The notes beneath the pieces were generated by a model. That model had not been told where the DNA came from. It did not search any database and was given only the letters and a program-made list of their open reading frames with translations. A stretch of DNA of 64,000 bases, from NCBI RefSeq assembly GCF_049065735.1, contig NZ_JBAKHD010000002.1, forward strand, positions 1-64,000. The letters run 5' to 3'. Position numbers and translations under genes: made by a program. Below are positions 7,821-16,461 of the stretch, piece by piece (position 1 is the stretch's first letter; every line of letters starts with the position of its first letter). The DNA comes from Paramesorhizobium sp049065735. Its GTDB lineage: Bacteria > Pseudomonadota > Alphaproteobacteria > Rhizobiales > Rhizobiaceae.

Positions 7821-8948
7821 ATGAACCGCTCCAATAACGAAAAGCTCAAGCGCTTCCTTGCCGAAGAAGCAAGAGCCGCAGGCTTCGATCTCATGGCCGT
7901 TACCACGCCCGACGCCATCCCGCAGGCGGGCGCGCGGCTTAGGCAATATCTCGGCCTCGGGCGCCATGGCTCGATGGAGTGGATGGAAGAGACGCTGGAG
8001 CGGCGGGCCGATCCGCGTGTGCTGTGGCCTGAGGTGCGCTCCATCATCATGCTGGCGATGAATTACGGGCCGGAGCATGATCCGCGTGCGGTGCTGGGAT
8101 TGAAGGACCGCGCCGCTATCTCTGTCTATGCGCAGAACCGCGATTATCACGACATCATCAAGGGTAAGCTCAAGCATATCGCCAGCCGTTTCGCCGCGAG
8201 GGCGGGGAGCGACGTCAAGGTGTTCGTCGATACCGCCCCTGTCATGGAAAAGCCGCTTGCCGCCGCGGCCGGTCTCGGCTGGCAGGGCAAGCACACCAAT
8301 CTGGTGAGCCGGGAGCTTGGCTCATGGCTGTTCCTGGGCTCGATCTTCACGACCGCCGAAATCCAGCCGGACGCGCCGGAGCGGGACCATTGCGGCTCGT
8401 GCCGGGCTTGCCTCGACATCTGCCCGACCGATGCTTTTCCAGCCCCCTACCAGATCGATGCGCGGCGCTGCATCTCCTATCTTACCATCGAGAACAAAGG
8501 GCCGATCCCGCGCGAGTTTCGCAAGGCGATTGGCAATCGCATCTATGGCTGCGACGATTGCCTCGCCGCCTGCCCCTGGAACAAATTCGCACGAGCCGCC
8601 AGCGAGATGAAGCTGAAGGCGCGGGAGGATTTGAAGGCGCCGCTTTTATCCGACCTGCTCGCGCTCGACGATCCCGCTTTTCGCGCCCTCTTTTCCGGCT
8701 CGCCGGTGAAGCGGATCGGGCGCGACCGGTTCTTGCGCAATGTGCTGATCGCGGCGGGCAATTCGCAGGACCAAGCCCTTATCTCCCAGGTGGAGGGGCT
8801 GTTGATTGATGCTTCGCCCTTGGTGCGCGGGGCGGCGGTCTGGGCGCTCGGCCAACTTGCCGCATCGCCAATGTTTCAAAAAGCGCGTGAAAGGCTGGCG
8901 GCGTCGGAAATGGATGCTACGGTGCGGGCGGAATGGGAAACGAACTGA
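7821..8948 (+). CDS. queG: Epoxyqueuosine reductase QueG
   Basis: The 375-residue enzyme performs the last step of queuosine tRNA modification, reducing epoxyqueuosine to queuosine with cobalamin and two 4Fe-4S clusters. The ferredoxin-like cysteine clusters are intact: CGSCRACLDICPTDAF and CDDCLAACPWNKFA. A C-terminal HEAT-like stretch (PLVRGAAVWALGQLA) is typical of the family. The TGA stop overlaps the ATG of the following SDR gene. QueG is B12-dependent, in line with the B12 riboswitch at metH in this genome. Confidence 0.95.
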   Translation: MNRSNNEKLKRFLAEEARAAGFDLMAVTTPDAIPQAGARLRQYLGLGRHGSMEWMEETLERRADPRVLWPEVRSIIMLAMNYGPEHDPRAVLGLKDRAAISVYAQNRDYHDIIKGKLKHIASRFAARAGSDVKVFVDTAPVMEKPLAAAAGLGWQGKHTNLVSRELGSWLFLGSIFTTAEIQPDAPERDHCGSCRACLDICPTDAFPAPYQIDARRCISYLTIENKGPIPREFRKAIGNRIYGCDDCLAACPWNKFARAASEMKLKAREDLKAPLLSDLLALDDPAFRALFSGSPVKRIGRDRFLRNVLIAAGNSQDQALISQVEGLLIDASPLVRGAAVWALGQLAASPMFQKARERLAASEMDATVRAEWETN

Positions 8949-9823
8949 TGCGTCTATTTTTGTTTGGGGCCGGTTACTCGGCCAAGGCCTTTGCGCGGAA
9001 GATGAAAGGCGAGGCCGAGCGCATCGACGGCACGACGCGGCATGAGGAAAATTTCGCCGCGCTGGAGGAAGCGGGCATCGCACCGCTGCTTTTCGGCGGG
9101 GAAGCCACCTCCCCCGCCATGCCCGACCGCCTCGTCGGCTCCACCCATGTGGTCATCTCGATCTCGCCCGGAGAAACTGGCGACCCGGCGGTGGCGGCAG
9201 TGACGCAAGCGCTTCAGCGTCCCGGCAACAGCATCCGCTGGATCGGCTATCTCTCGACGGTCGGCGTCTATGGTGACCATGGCGGCGAATGGGTGGATGA
9301 GACGGCGCCCTGCAAGCCAACCTCCCGCCGCAGCCGCGAGCGGGTGGAGGCGGAACAGGCCTGGACGGATTTATGCCAGCGGCACGGCATTCCGCTGGCC
9401 ATTCTCCGCCTGTCCGGCATTTACGGCCCGGGCCGCAATGCCTTCGTCAATCTGGAGCGCGGTACGGCGCGGCGCATCGTCAAGCAGGATCAGGTTTTCA
9501 ACCGCATCCATGTGGAGGATATTGCGGGGGTCTTACGCTTCCTCGCGAGGAGCGATACGGGCGGCGTCTTCAACGTCACCGATAGCGAGCCATCGCCGCC
9601 GCAGGATGTCGTCGCCTATGCCGCCGAACTGATGGGCGTGACGCCGCCGCCGGAAGTGCCGTTCGAGACGGCGGAATTGACGGCGATGGCGCGCTCTTTC
9701 TATAGCGAGAACAAGCGGGTTTCCAACGCACGCATCCGGGGGCTCGGCTATGAATTCGCCTATCCTGATTACCGCACCGCCTTTTCGGCGATGTGGCGGG
9801 ACGGCAACTGGCGGGCGGGCTGA
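8948..9823 (+). CDS. NAD-dependent epimerase/dehydratase family protein
   Basis: An extended short-chain dehydrogenase of about 291 residues. The N-terminal FLFGAGYSAKAFA is a variant Rossmann motif (GxGYxAxA) seen in YeeZ-like proteins, and YLSTVGVYGDHGGEWVDE and LRLSGIYGPGRNAF are typical of sugar epimerases. The substrate is unknown. The start MRLFLFG at 8948 overlaps the queG stop (TGATG), which argues for translational coupling; an ATG 15 bases upstream inside queG is also possible. Confidence 0.85.
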   Translation: MRLFLFGAGYSAKAFARKMKGEAERIDGTTRHEENFAALEEAGIAPLLFGGEATSPAMPDRLVGSTHVVISISPGETGDPAVAAVTQALQRPGNSIRWIGYLSTVGVYGDHGGEWVDETAPCKPTSRRSRERVEAEQAWTDLCQRHGIPLAILRLSGIYGPGRNAFVNLERGTARRIVKQDQVFNRIHVEDIAGVLRFLARSDTGGVFNVTDSEPSPPQDVVAYAAELMGVTPPPEVPFETAELTAMARSFYSENKRVSNARIRGLGYEFAYPDYRTAFSAMWRDGNWRAG

Positions 9824-9825
9824 CC

Positions 9826-10494
9826 CTACCAGACAAAGGGAATGAAACGGTAGCAGACGCGGCTCATATAGGCATCATAGCCGGGCAATCCCTCCCGCAA
9901 TGCGTTTTCCTCATGCACGGCGCGCCAGGCGAGGGCGAGGCAAAAGACCACGCCGACGGCAAGCCCGAGCCAGGAGCCCATGGCCAGCGGCGTTCCGAGA
10001 AAGAGGCAGAGCGCGCTGGTATACATGGGGTGGCGGACGATCGCATAAGGCCCGGTATCGATGACCTTCTGGTTCTCCTGCAGCTTGACCACGGGCGCGG
10101 CGAAAGCGTTCTCGCGGAATGTGGCCCAGGTGCCCAGATAATTTGCGATGATTGCGAGCACGCCGACCACCTGCAGCCAGAGAGGCACGGCGGTAAAACC
10201 TGTACGTGCCGCATCCCAGCTCATGAGGGCGAGCCAGCCGCAAAAGAGCACGACGAAGAGCGAGAGCCACACGCGATCCCAGGACGCCTGACCGCGCTGC
10301 CACGGAGCGGCCATGCGCTCGCGCAAGAGCGACGGGCTGACCTTTGCCAGCCACCAAATCATGATGAAACCGCCCAGCCCCATGAAAATCATGAAAACCC
10401 AGCCGCCGGGATAAGCGAGCGTACCGGCAGGCCAGAAGATCAAAACGGCGATGAAGACCGTCCAGATCAGGAGCCGGATCATATAGGCCGTCAT
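9826..10494 (-). CDS. Membrane isoprenylcysteine methyltransferase-like protein
   Basis: The 222-residue protein has about five hydrophobic segments and the ICMT/PEMT-like C-terminal signature VIDTGPYAIVRHPMYTSALCLFLGTPLA followed by EENALREGLPGYDAYMSRVCYRFIPFVW. Members of this superfamily bind SAM at the cytoplasmic face and methylate small lipophilic or carboxyl substrates; bacterial ones are mostly uncharacterised. It converges with the SDR gene, the two stops lying 2 bases apart. Confidence 0.82.
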   Translation of the reverse strand: MTAYMIRLLIWTVFIAVLIFWPAGTLAYPGGWVFMIFMGLGGFIMIWWLAKVSPSLLRERMAAPWQRGQASWDRVWLSLFVVLFCGWLALMSWDAARTGFTAVPLWLQVVGVLAIIANYLGTWATFRENAFAAPVVKLQENQKVIDTGPYAIVRHPMYTSALCLFLGTPLAMGSWLGLAVGVVFCLALAWRAVHEENALREGLPGYDAYMSRVCYRFIPFVW

Positions 10495-10550
10495 CGGAGT
10501 CCCCTCACCAATTGAGCTTTTATAGGTAGTGACAACTTCGCCGTAGAGGC

Positions 10551-10694
10551 ATGGATCCCAGTGACAAGCACTGGGATGACGGATGGGGTTGGCTGTTCCG
10601 GGTAATCTCCAACCGTCCCGCCTGCCACAATGGGTGTCCGGTTGGGCGAATACCTGTCCCTCCCGTCATCCCAGTGCTTGTCACTGGGATCCAT
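10551..10694. repeat. Exact 32-bp inverted repeat pair
   Basis: A 32-bp sequence at 10551-10582 is repeated exactly and inverted at 10663-10694, 80 bases apart. Each arm is itself a palindrome, GGATCCCAGTG-ACAAG-CACTGGGAT, followed by GACGG. Translated it yields the PSVIPVLVTGIH peptide seen in spurious proteins of many alphaproteobacteria, which marks it as a dispersed repeat. It occupies most of the 436-base gap between 10494 and 10931; the remainder of that gap shows no gene. Confidence 0.85.
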
Positions 10695-10930
10695 TCCTCT
10701 CCCTATCCATTACCGCAACGGTCGTAATGCTATAGCTGATTTCGTCAAAACACAGTTGCTCCAGGATATACCCTTTATTTACCATACTGCAGGAAACTTC
10801 CTGTGGCTCGTGCGTTCGCGCGGAGCTAACGCCGCCCCGCCACACCGCGCCATGATAATGCCATCGATATCGCAGACGGAATCGGGCAAGCCGTTTTCGA
10901 AACTGCCACATTTCCACGGGGAAATCGCCG

Positions 10931-11995
10931 ATGCCTGCAAAATTCCTCACCCGCATCGGGCTTGCCGCGGTTCTTTGCGCGGCGACTGCGCTGGAATTGG
11001 TACAAGCGACCGACGCATTCGCCGACGAGCCCGCCAAGCAGGCCTTCGGCCATGTGGCGCTTCCGGCGGTGGCGCCGCCGCAGTCGGTCGGCTTCTATTC
11101 CAAGGGCTGTCTCGCCGGGGCGCTGGCGATTCCCGTGGACGGACCGACCTGGCAGGTGATGCGGCTGACCCGCAACCGGCGCTGGGGGCATCCCAAGATG
11201 ATCGCCCTGCTTGAGCGGCTATCGCGCGAGGCGGCGGCGAAGGATGGCTGGCCGGGCCTGCTCGTTGGCGACATCTCGCAGCCGCGCGGCGGCCCGATGC
11301 TTTCCGGCCACGCCTCGCATCAGATCGGGCTCGACGCCGACATCTGGCTGACCCCGATGCCGAACCGCCGCCTGACCGGCGAGGAGCGCGAGAAGATCAG
11401 CGCCGTCTCGATGCTGAAGCCGGATTCGCTCTATGTCGATCCGAAGAAGTGGACGCCGAGCCGCACCGCGCTTTTGAAACGGGCGGCGGGCTATCCGGAG
11501 GTGGAGCGTATCTTCGTCCATCCCGGCATCAAGAAACAGTTGTGCGACACCGTCACCGGCGACCGCCGCTGGCTCGCCAAGATCCGCCCCTATTGGGGCC
11601 ATTACTATCATTTCCATGTGCGCATATCCTGCCAGCCCGGCTCGCCCGGCTGCAAGCCGCAGGAGCCGATCAACATGAACGACGACGGCTGCGGCAAGCC
11701 GCTGGCCTGGTGGTTCACGGACGAGCCATGGAAAAAGCCGGAGAAGCCAGCCAAGCCGACGAAACCGCCAAAGCCGCCAAGGCCGATGATGGTCTCGGAC
11801 CTGCCGCCCGCCTGTGCGCGCATCCTGACCGAGCCGGGGCCCGCGTCTATCGCGCAGGTGACATTCGGCGGCGCAGCAGCTGCGGGGGTGGATCCGGAAA
11901 CGCCGCCCACCGCGCCTGCCGCTCCCGCGGCTGCATTCAGCGCGCCGACGCCCCCGGCAGATGTTCCGGTTCCCACCGCGCGGCCGCGGAGTTGA
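10931..11995 (+). CDS. mepA: Penicillin-insensitive murein endopeptidase (MepA)
   Basis: A 354-residue periplasmic LAS-type metallopeptidase that cleaves D-Ala-meso-DAP cross-links in peptidoglycan. An N-terminal signal peptide (hydrophobic IGLAAVLCAATALELVQATDAFA) is followed by SVGFYSKGCLAGA, the zinc site HASHQIGLDADIW and a C-terminal HYYHFHVRISC. It exceeds the E. coli enzyme by about 80 residues because of a C-terminal tail with a KPxKP repeat (EKPAKPTKPPKPPRP) and a Pro/Ala-rich end; such tails may span or bind the wall. Confidence 0.93.
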   Translation: MPAKFLTRIGLAAVLCAATALELVQATDAFADEPAKQAFGHVALPAVAPPQSVGFYSKGCLAGALAIPVDGPTWQVMRLTRNRRWGHPKMIALLERLSREAAAKDGWPGLLVGDISQPRGGPMLSGHASHQIGLDADIWLTPMPNRRLTGEEREKISAVSMLKPDSLYVDPKKWTPSRTALLKRAAGYPEVERIFVHPGIKKQLCDTVTGDRRWLAKIRPYWGHYYHFHVRISCQPGSPGCKPQEPINMNDDGCGKPLAWWFTDEPWKKPEKPAKPTKPPKPPRPMMVSDLPPACARILTEPGPASIAQVTFGGAAAAGVDPETPPTAPAAPAAAFSAPTPPADVPVPTARPRS

Positions 11996-12143
11996 GAAGT
12001 GGGTCGTGTCTTAATTGAATCGTGAGGCGCCCCCTATGGCTGCCAGCGGTTCAGTGAGGGGCAAATTGGGGTGCGCCAATCAATCAGCCCTTTTCACCGA
12101 AGGCCGCTTTCGCTATAGGCTTCAATCGATTTAGGATAGCCCC

Positions 12144-12527
12144 GTGACGAAGCCCCTCCGCATAGCGTTGATCGCGCACGACTTGAAAAAGAACGACATG
12201 GTCGCCTTTGCCCGCGTCCACGAACTGGTGCTGTCGCGCTGGAGGATCGTGGCGACCGGCACCACCGGCGGCCTGGTGCAGGAAGCCTGTCCGTCCCTGT
12301 CGATCGAGCGGGTCAAAAGCGGGCCGATGGGCGGCGACCAGCAGATCGGTGCAATGATCGCGGAGGGCAAGGTGCAGGCGATGATCTTTTTCATCGACCC
12401 CTTGTCGCCCATGCCGCATGATGTCGACGTGAAGGCGCTGACGCGGCTGGGCAGCGTCTATGACATACCGATGGCGCTCAACCGCGCCACGGCGGAATTG
12501 CTGGTTGAGAAGCTGGCACATCACTAA
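12144..12527 (+). CDS. mgsA: Methylglyoxal synthase
   Basis: The 127-residue cytosolic enzyme converts dihydroxyacetone phosphate to methylglyoxal, a glycolytic bypass. ALIAHDLKKNDMV, TGTTGG and the catalytic-Asp motif GPMGGDQQIGA are all present, with the phosphate-binding DPLSPMPHDVDVKAL region. It starts at GTG. Position just upstream of glk, separated by a hairpin repeat, groups two functions controlling carbon flow into glycolysis. Confidence 0.95.
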   Translation: MTKPLRIALIAHDLKKNDMVAFARVHELVLSRWRIVATGTTGGLVQEACPSLSIERVKSGPMGGDQQIGAMIAEGKVQAMIFFIDPLSPMPHDVDVKALTRLGSVYDIPMALNRATAELLVEKLAHH

Positions 12528-12571
12528 AGCATGATCCCGAAAAATTGCTGACTTTCGGATAAGGTTGTGCG
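12528..12571. repeat. GCATGAT hairpin repeat, copy 1
   Basis: AGCATGATCCCGAAAA at the left and TTTCGGATAAGG at the right form a hairpin (CCGAAA pairing with TTTCGG), directly after the mgsA stop. A closely similar element lies at 34954-34994. It matches the dispersed CATGATCCCGAAAA-type palindrome familiar in Rhizobiales genomes. It may also act as a weak terminator or mRNA stabiliser. Confidence 0.7.
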
Positions 12572-12610
12572 TGCAAAGATAAGGCAGCACTTTTTTTGGC
12601 GGACCGGGTA

Positions 12611-13645
12611 ATGAACATGATCTCCAGCACCGATATTGACTGCACCTTGCGCTTTCCGGTTCTCGTCGGCGACATCGGCGGCACGAATGCGCGGTTCGCC
12701 ATTCTCGTCGATTCCTACGCGGAGCCGAAGCAGTTCCCCATCCTGCAGACGGCGGATTTTGCGACCATCGACGAGGCGATCCAGACCGCCGTGCTCGACC
12801 ATACCTCGATCCAGCCGCGCTCTGCGGTCCTTGCCATTGCCGGACCTGTCGATGGCGACGAGGTGGGCCTCACCAATTGCCATTGGGTGCTGAAGCCGAA
12901 GCAGATGATGGAGACGCTGGGGCTGGAGGACATCACCATCCTCAACGACTTCGAGGCGCAGGCGCTGGCCGTCACCTCGCTCGAAAGCGAATATCTGGAA
13001 AAGATCGGCGGCGGCGAAAGCGAGCCGAATGGCAGCCGCGTCGTGCTTGGACCGGGCACCGGCCTCGGCGTAGCGGGCCTTATCCGCACGCGCCAGACCT
13101 GGGTGCCGGTGCCGGGCGAAGGCGGGCATGTGGATTTCGGCCCACGCACGGCGCGCGACCTGCAAATCTTCCCGCATCTGGAGCGCATCGGCGGGCGCAT
13201 CTCCGCCGAGCAGGTGCTGTGCGGGCGCGGACTGCAGAACATCTACGGGGCCGTCTGCAAGGCGGACGGTGTGCAGCCGGCGCTGACGACGCCTGCAGAA
13301 ATCACCGGCGCGGCGCTTGACGGTACCTCCCCGCAGGCGGTGGAAACCTTGCAGCTTTTCGTCACCTATCTCGGACGGTGTGCCGGCGACTTTGCCCTTA
13401 CCTTCATGGCGCATGGCGGCATTTATCTCGCCGGCGGCATCGTGCAGCGAATCCTCCCGGCATTGCGCAATCCTTCGTTCCGCGAGGCTCTCGAGGACAA
13501 GGCGCCGCACAATGAGATCATGAAGGCCATGCCGGTCTATGTCATCACCCACCCGCTGGCGGCCTTGAGCGGCCTTTCCGCCTATGCCCGCACCCCATCG
13601 CGCTTCGGCGTGCCAACGGAAGGGCGGAGGTGGCGGAAGGGGTAA
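12611..13645 (+). CDS. glk: Glucokinase
   Basis: A 344-residue ATP-dependent hexokinase of the bacterial Glk type, phosphorylating glucose to glucose 6-phosphate. The phosphate-1 motif LVGDIGGTNARFAIL, VLAIAGPV, ILNDFEAQALA and LGPGTGLGVAGL are present in order, and the sugar-binding GEGGHVDF is clear. The start was set at ATG 12611; a TTG at 12596 is a less likely alternative. The C-terminus ends in a short basic tail. Confidence 0.95.
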   Translation: MNMISSTDIDCTLRFPVLVGDIGGTNARFAILVDSYAEPKQFPILQTADFATIDEAIQTAVLDHTSIQPRSAVLAIAGPVDGDEVGLTNCHWVLKPKQMMETLGLEDITILNDFEAQALAVTSLESEYLEKIGGGESEPNGSRVVLGPGTGLGVAGLIRTRQTWVPVPGEGGHVDFGPRTARDLQIFPHLERIGGRISAEQVLCGRGLQNIYGAVCKADGVQPALTTPAEITGAALDGTSPQAVETLQLFVTYLGRCAGDFALTFMAHGGIYLAGGIVQRILPALRNPSFREALEDKAPHNEIMKAMPVYVITHPLAALSGLSAYARTPSRFGVPTEGRRWRKG

Positions 13646-13727
13646 GCGCTGAGGGCTAAAATCCCGTCAAAGGATAGGCAAATCCGCTCAACAAGGCTAT
13701 AGGACGCTCAGAATAAGGATTTCCCTC

Positions 13728-15605
13728 GTGAGCGTAGAAAAGCCCAAGAAGAAAAAGATCGATCCTTCCGAGGCGGCGCGCGTCATCCGGCGCATGATGT
13801 CGGAAAATTTGCGCGAATATAAGCGTAATTATATCATCGCGGTTGCAGCATCGCTGGTGGTCGGCGCGTCGAATGGCGTGCTCGCCTATCTGATGAAGCC
13901 GATGATCGACAAGATCTTCTACGAGCAGCAACTCAACTGGGTCTGGATCATTTGCGGCTCGATCCTCGGCGTGTTCATCCTGCGCGGGCTTTCGGGCTAT
14001 GTGCAATCGGTGGAGCTGGCCAAGATCGGCAACAATCTGGTGGCGCGCTACCAGACGCGCATCTTCGACCATCTGATGAAGCTCGGCATCGATTTCTACA
14101 ACGATACGCGCTCCGGCCACCTCGCCGCGCAGATCAACCAGAACGTCGCTGGCATACGCGACCTTCTGAACATGACGATCACATCCATCGCTCGCGACAT
14201 GATCTCGCTCGTCGGCCTCATCGGCACGATGTTCTACATGGACCCGGTGCTGTCAGTCATCGTCTTCCTGATCGGGCCGCCGCTCATCCTGGCGGTCGCC
14301 TATATTTCCCGCCGCATCCGCTCGGTGACGCGCGAGGTGGTGAACCTCAACTCGCACCTCCTCGGCGCGATGCAGGAATCGGTGCAGGGCATTGCCATCG
14401 TCAAGGCCTTCACCATGGAAGACCAGCTGCGCGGCAAGATCGGCAAGCTGATCGGCCAAGCCGAAGGCCGCAGCAACAAGATCGCCAAGGTTTCCGAACG
14501 CATCACGCCGATTTCCGAAATCCTCGCCGGCTTCGCGGTGGCAGGCGTGCTCGCCTATGGCGGCTATCGCGCGCTGCTGACGCAGCAGCCGCCCGGCGCG
14601 ATGTTCTCCTTCATCACGGCGCTGCTGCTTGCCTATGATCCCGCGCGCCGCCTCGCGCGTTTGCAGGTCGGGCTGGAGCGCGCGCTGGTCAATGCGCGCA
14701 TGATCTATGAAATCCTCGACACGGAGCCGAAACAGGGCGACGCGCCGGGCGCCAAGCCGCTGCATGTGGAGAAGGGCGAGATCCGCTTCGAAGACGTTTC
14801 CTTCTCCTATTCGGACATTGCTCCCGTCCTCCATGGCGTCAGCTTCGTCGCCGCGGCGGGCAAAACGACGGCGATCATCGGCGCGTCGGGCGCGGGCAAA
14901 TCGACGCTCATCGCGCTCACCGAGCGGTTCTACGATCTGGAGCGGGGCCGTATCCTTATCGACGGGCAGGACATTGCCGGGGTGACGAAAGATTCGCTTC
15001 GCCATGCCATGGCCTATGTCTCGCAGCAGCCCTATCTCTTCGAAGGCACCATCGCCGACAATATCCGTTATGGGCGTCCCGACGCGACCATGGAAGAGAT
15101 CGTCGAAGCGGCGAAGCTCGCCCATGCGCATGACTTCATCCTGCAGCAGCCGCAGGGCTATGACACGCCTGTCGGCGAGAATGGCGTGACGCTCTCCGGA
15201 GGGCAGCGCCAGCGCGTTTCCATCGCGCGGGCTATCGTGCGGGGCGCGCCGATCCTGCTCTTGGACGAGGCAACCTCGGCGCTCGACAATGAATCGGAAA
15301 AGCGTGTGCAGCAGGCGCTCGACGGCGTGATGAAGGGCCGTACCACCATCGTCATCGCCCATCGCCTCTCAACCATCGTCAATGCCGACCATATCGTCGT
15401 CATGGAAGCAGGGCGCGTGGTCGAGGAAGGCCGCCACGAGACGCTGATGGCTGATCCGCACAGCATCTATGCCCGCTTCCACAAACTGCAAAGCCGCGAC
15501 AGCTGGCAGGCGCTGGACGACGGGGCGGAAACAGGCGACAAGGTTGTGGAGCCCAGAAGAGGACTCGAACCTCAACGTGGCGCGGAAACGGGGAGCGAGC
15601 CATGA
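13728..15605 (+). CDS. ABC transporter, fused permease/ATPase (MsbA-like)
   Basis: A 625-residue half-exporter: about six transmembrane helices in residues 40-340 (type I exporter fold), then the ATPase with Walker A IIGASGAGKST, signature LSGGQRQR, Walker B ILLLDEATSALD and the H-loop AHRLST. Homologous proteins export lipids, peptides or drugs; the MsbA-like layout suggests a lipid or glycolipid substrate without proving it. The final residues (VVEPRRGLEPQRGAETG) are encoded across an antisense tRNA-Leu fragment (see 15551-15585), so the native C-terminus may have been replaced. The stop overlaps dapB by 4 bases (ATGA). Confidence 0.92.
   Translation: MSVEKPKKKKIDPSEAARVIRRMMSENLREYKRNYIIAVAASLVVGASNGVLAYLMKPMIDKIFYEQQLNWVWIICGSILGVFILRGLSGYVQSVELAKIGNNLVARYQTRIFDHLMKLGIDFYNDTRSGHLAAQINQNVAGIRDLLNMTITSIARDMISLVGLIGTMFYMDPVLSVIVFLIGPPLILAVAYISRRIRSVTREVVNLNSHLLGAMQESVQGIAIVKAFTMEDQLRGKIGKLIGQAEGRSNKIAKVSERITPISEILAGFAVAGVLAYGGYRALLTQQPPGAMFSFITALLLAYDPARRLARLQVGLERALVNARMIYEILDTEPKQGDAPGAKPLHVEKGEIRFEDVSFSYSDIAPVLHGVSFVAAAGKTTAIIGASGAGKSTLIALTERFYDLERGRILIDGQDIAGVTKDSLRHAMAYVSQQPYLFEGTIADNIRYGRPDATMEEIVEAAKLAHAHDFILQQPQGYDTPVGENGVTLSGGQRQRVSIARAIVRGAPILLLDEATSALDNESEKRVQQALDGVMKGRTTIVIAHRLSTIVNADHIVVMEAGRVVEEGRHETLMADPHSIYARFHKLQSRDSWQALDDGAETGDKVVEPRRGLEPQRGAETGSEP
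15551..15585 (-). other. Antisense tRNA-Leu 3'-end fragment in the ABC gene
   Basis: Bases 15551-15572 are an exact reverse complement of 17231-17252, the T arm and 3' acceptor strand of the tRNA-Leu(CAG) gene in this window; the next 13 bases still match at 9 positions. A 22-bp exact match is far beyond chance in 64 kb. It looks like the kind of tRNA 3' remnant left by an integrated element or by a duplication. It lies inside the coding frame of the ABC transporter, at the dapB junction. Confidence 0.85.
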
Positions 15606-16432
15606 GCGAAACGGAAAATTCCGGCATGAAGCTGGCGGTCGTCGGCGCGGGCGGGCGCATGGGCCAGGCGCTGATCCGCGCGATTGCTGCCATGGATGGC
15701 GCGCAGCTTTCAGGCGCGGTGGAACGATCAGGCTCGCCCCTCATCGGCCGGGACGCGGGCGAAGTGGCGGGCGCCGGGCCGCTCGGGGTTACCATCACGG
15801 ACGATCCCCTGCCCGTCTTCAAGGCTGCAGACGGCGTGCTCGACTTCACCTCCCCTGCCGCGACGGTGGAATTTGCCAAGCTCGCCGCGGAGGCAGGCAT
15901 CGTCCATGTCATCGGCACCACGGGTTGCTCACCCGCCGATGACGAGCAAATTCGCAAGGCCGCCGCGCGCGCTGTGATCGTCAAATCCGGCAATATGAGC
16001 CTTGGCGTCAATCTGCTCTCCGTGCTGGTGGAAAAGGCGGCGAAGGCGCTGGGCCCCGACGATTTCGACATCGAGATTCTCGAAATGCATCACAAGCATA
16101 AGGTGGACGCACCGTCCGGCACTGCCCTGCTCCTTGGCGAGGCGGCGGCGAAGGGGCGCGGCATCGACGTCAGGGATAACAGCGTGCGCTCGCGCGACGG
16201 GCACACGGGCGCGCGCGAGAACGGCACCATCGGCTTTGCCACCTTACGCGGCGGCTCGGTGGTCGGCGACCATTCGGTCATTCTCGCCGGCACGGGCGAG
16301 CGCATCACCCTCTCGCACAATGCCGAGGATCGCACCATCTTCGCACGCGGCGCGGTCAAGGCCGCGCTTTGGGCGCGTAGCGCCAAGCCAGGGCTCTACA
16401 CAATGCGCGATGTGCTCGGCCTCAATGACTAA
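15602..16432 (+). CDS. dapB: 4-hydroxy-tetrahydrodipicolinate reductase
   Basis: The 276-residue enzyme reduces the DapA product with NAD(P)H on the way to lysine and meso-DAP. The nucleotide motif VVGAGGRMGQALI, IGTTG and the catalytic/substrate motif EMHHKHKVDAPSGTAL are intact, and the length is normal. The ATG at 15602 overlaps the ABC transporter stop; the motif-based start MKLAVVG 8 codons downstream is an alternative. gpmA follows 29 bases later. Confidence 0.97.
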   Translation: MSETENSGMKLAVVGAGGRMGQALIRAIAAMDGAQLSGAVERSGSPLIGRDAGEVAGAGPLGVTITDDPLPVFKAADGVLDFTSPAATVEFAKLAAEAGIVHVIGTTGCSPADDEQIRKAAARAVIVKSGNMSLGVNLLSVLVEKAAKALGPDDFDIEILEMHHKHKVDAPSGTALLLGEAAAKGRGIDVRDNSVRSRDGHTGARENGTIGFATLRGGSVVGDHSVILAGTGERITLSHNAEDRTIFARGAVKAALWARSAKPGLYTMRDVLGLND

Positions 16433-16461
16433 ATTTTCCTCCCGCAAGCATGGAGCATGAC

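Noticed and set aside
10495..10930. 67-codon frame over the 32-bp repeats
   Set aside because: It is the translation of the dispersed repeat, not a gene.
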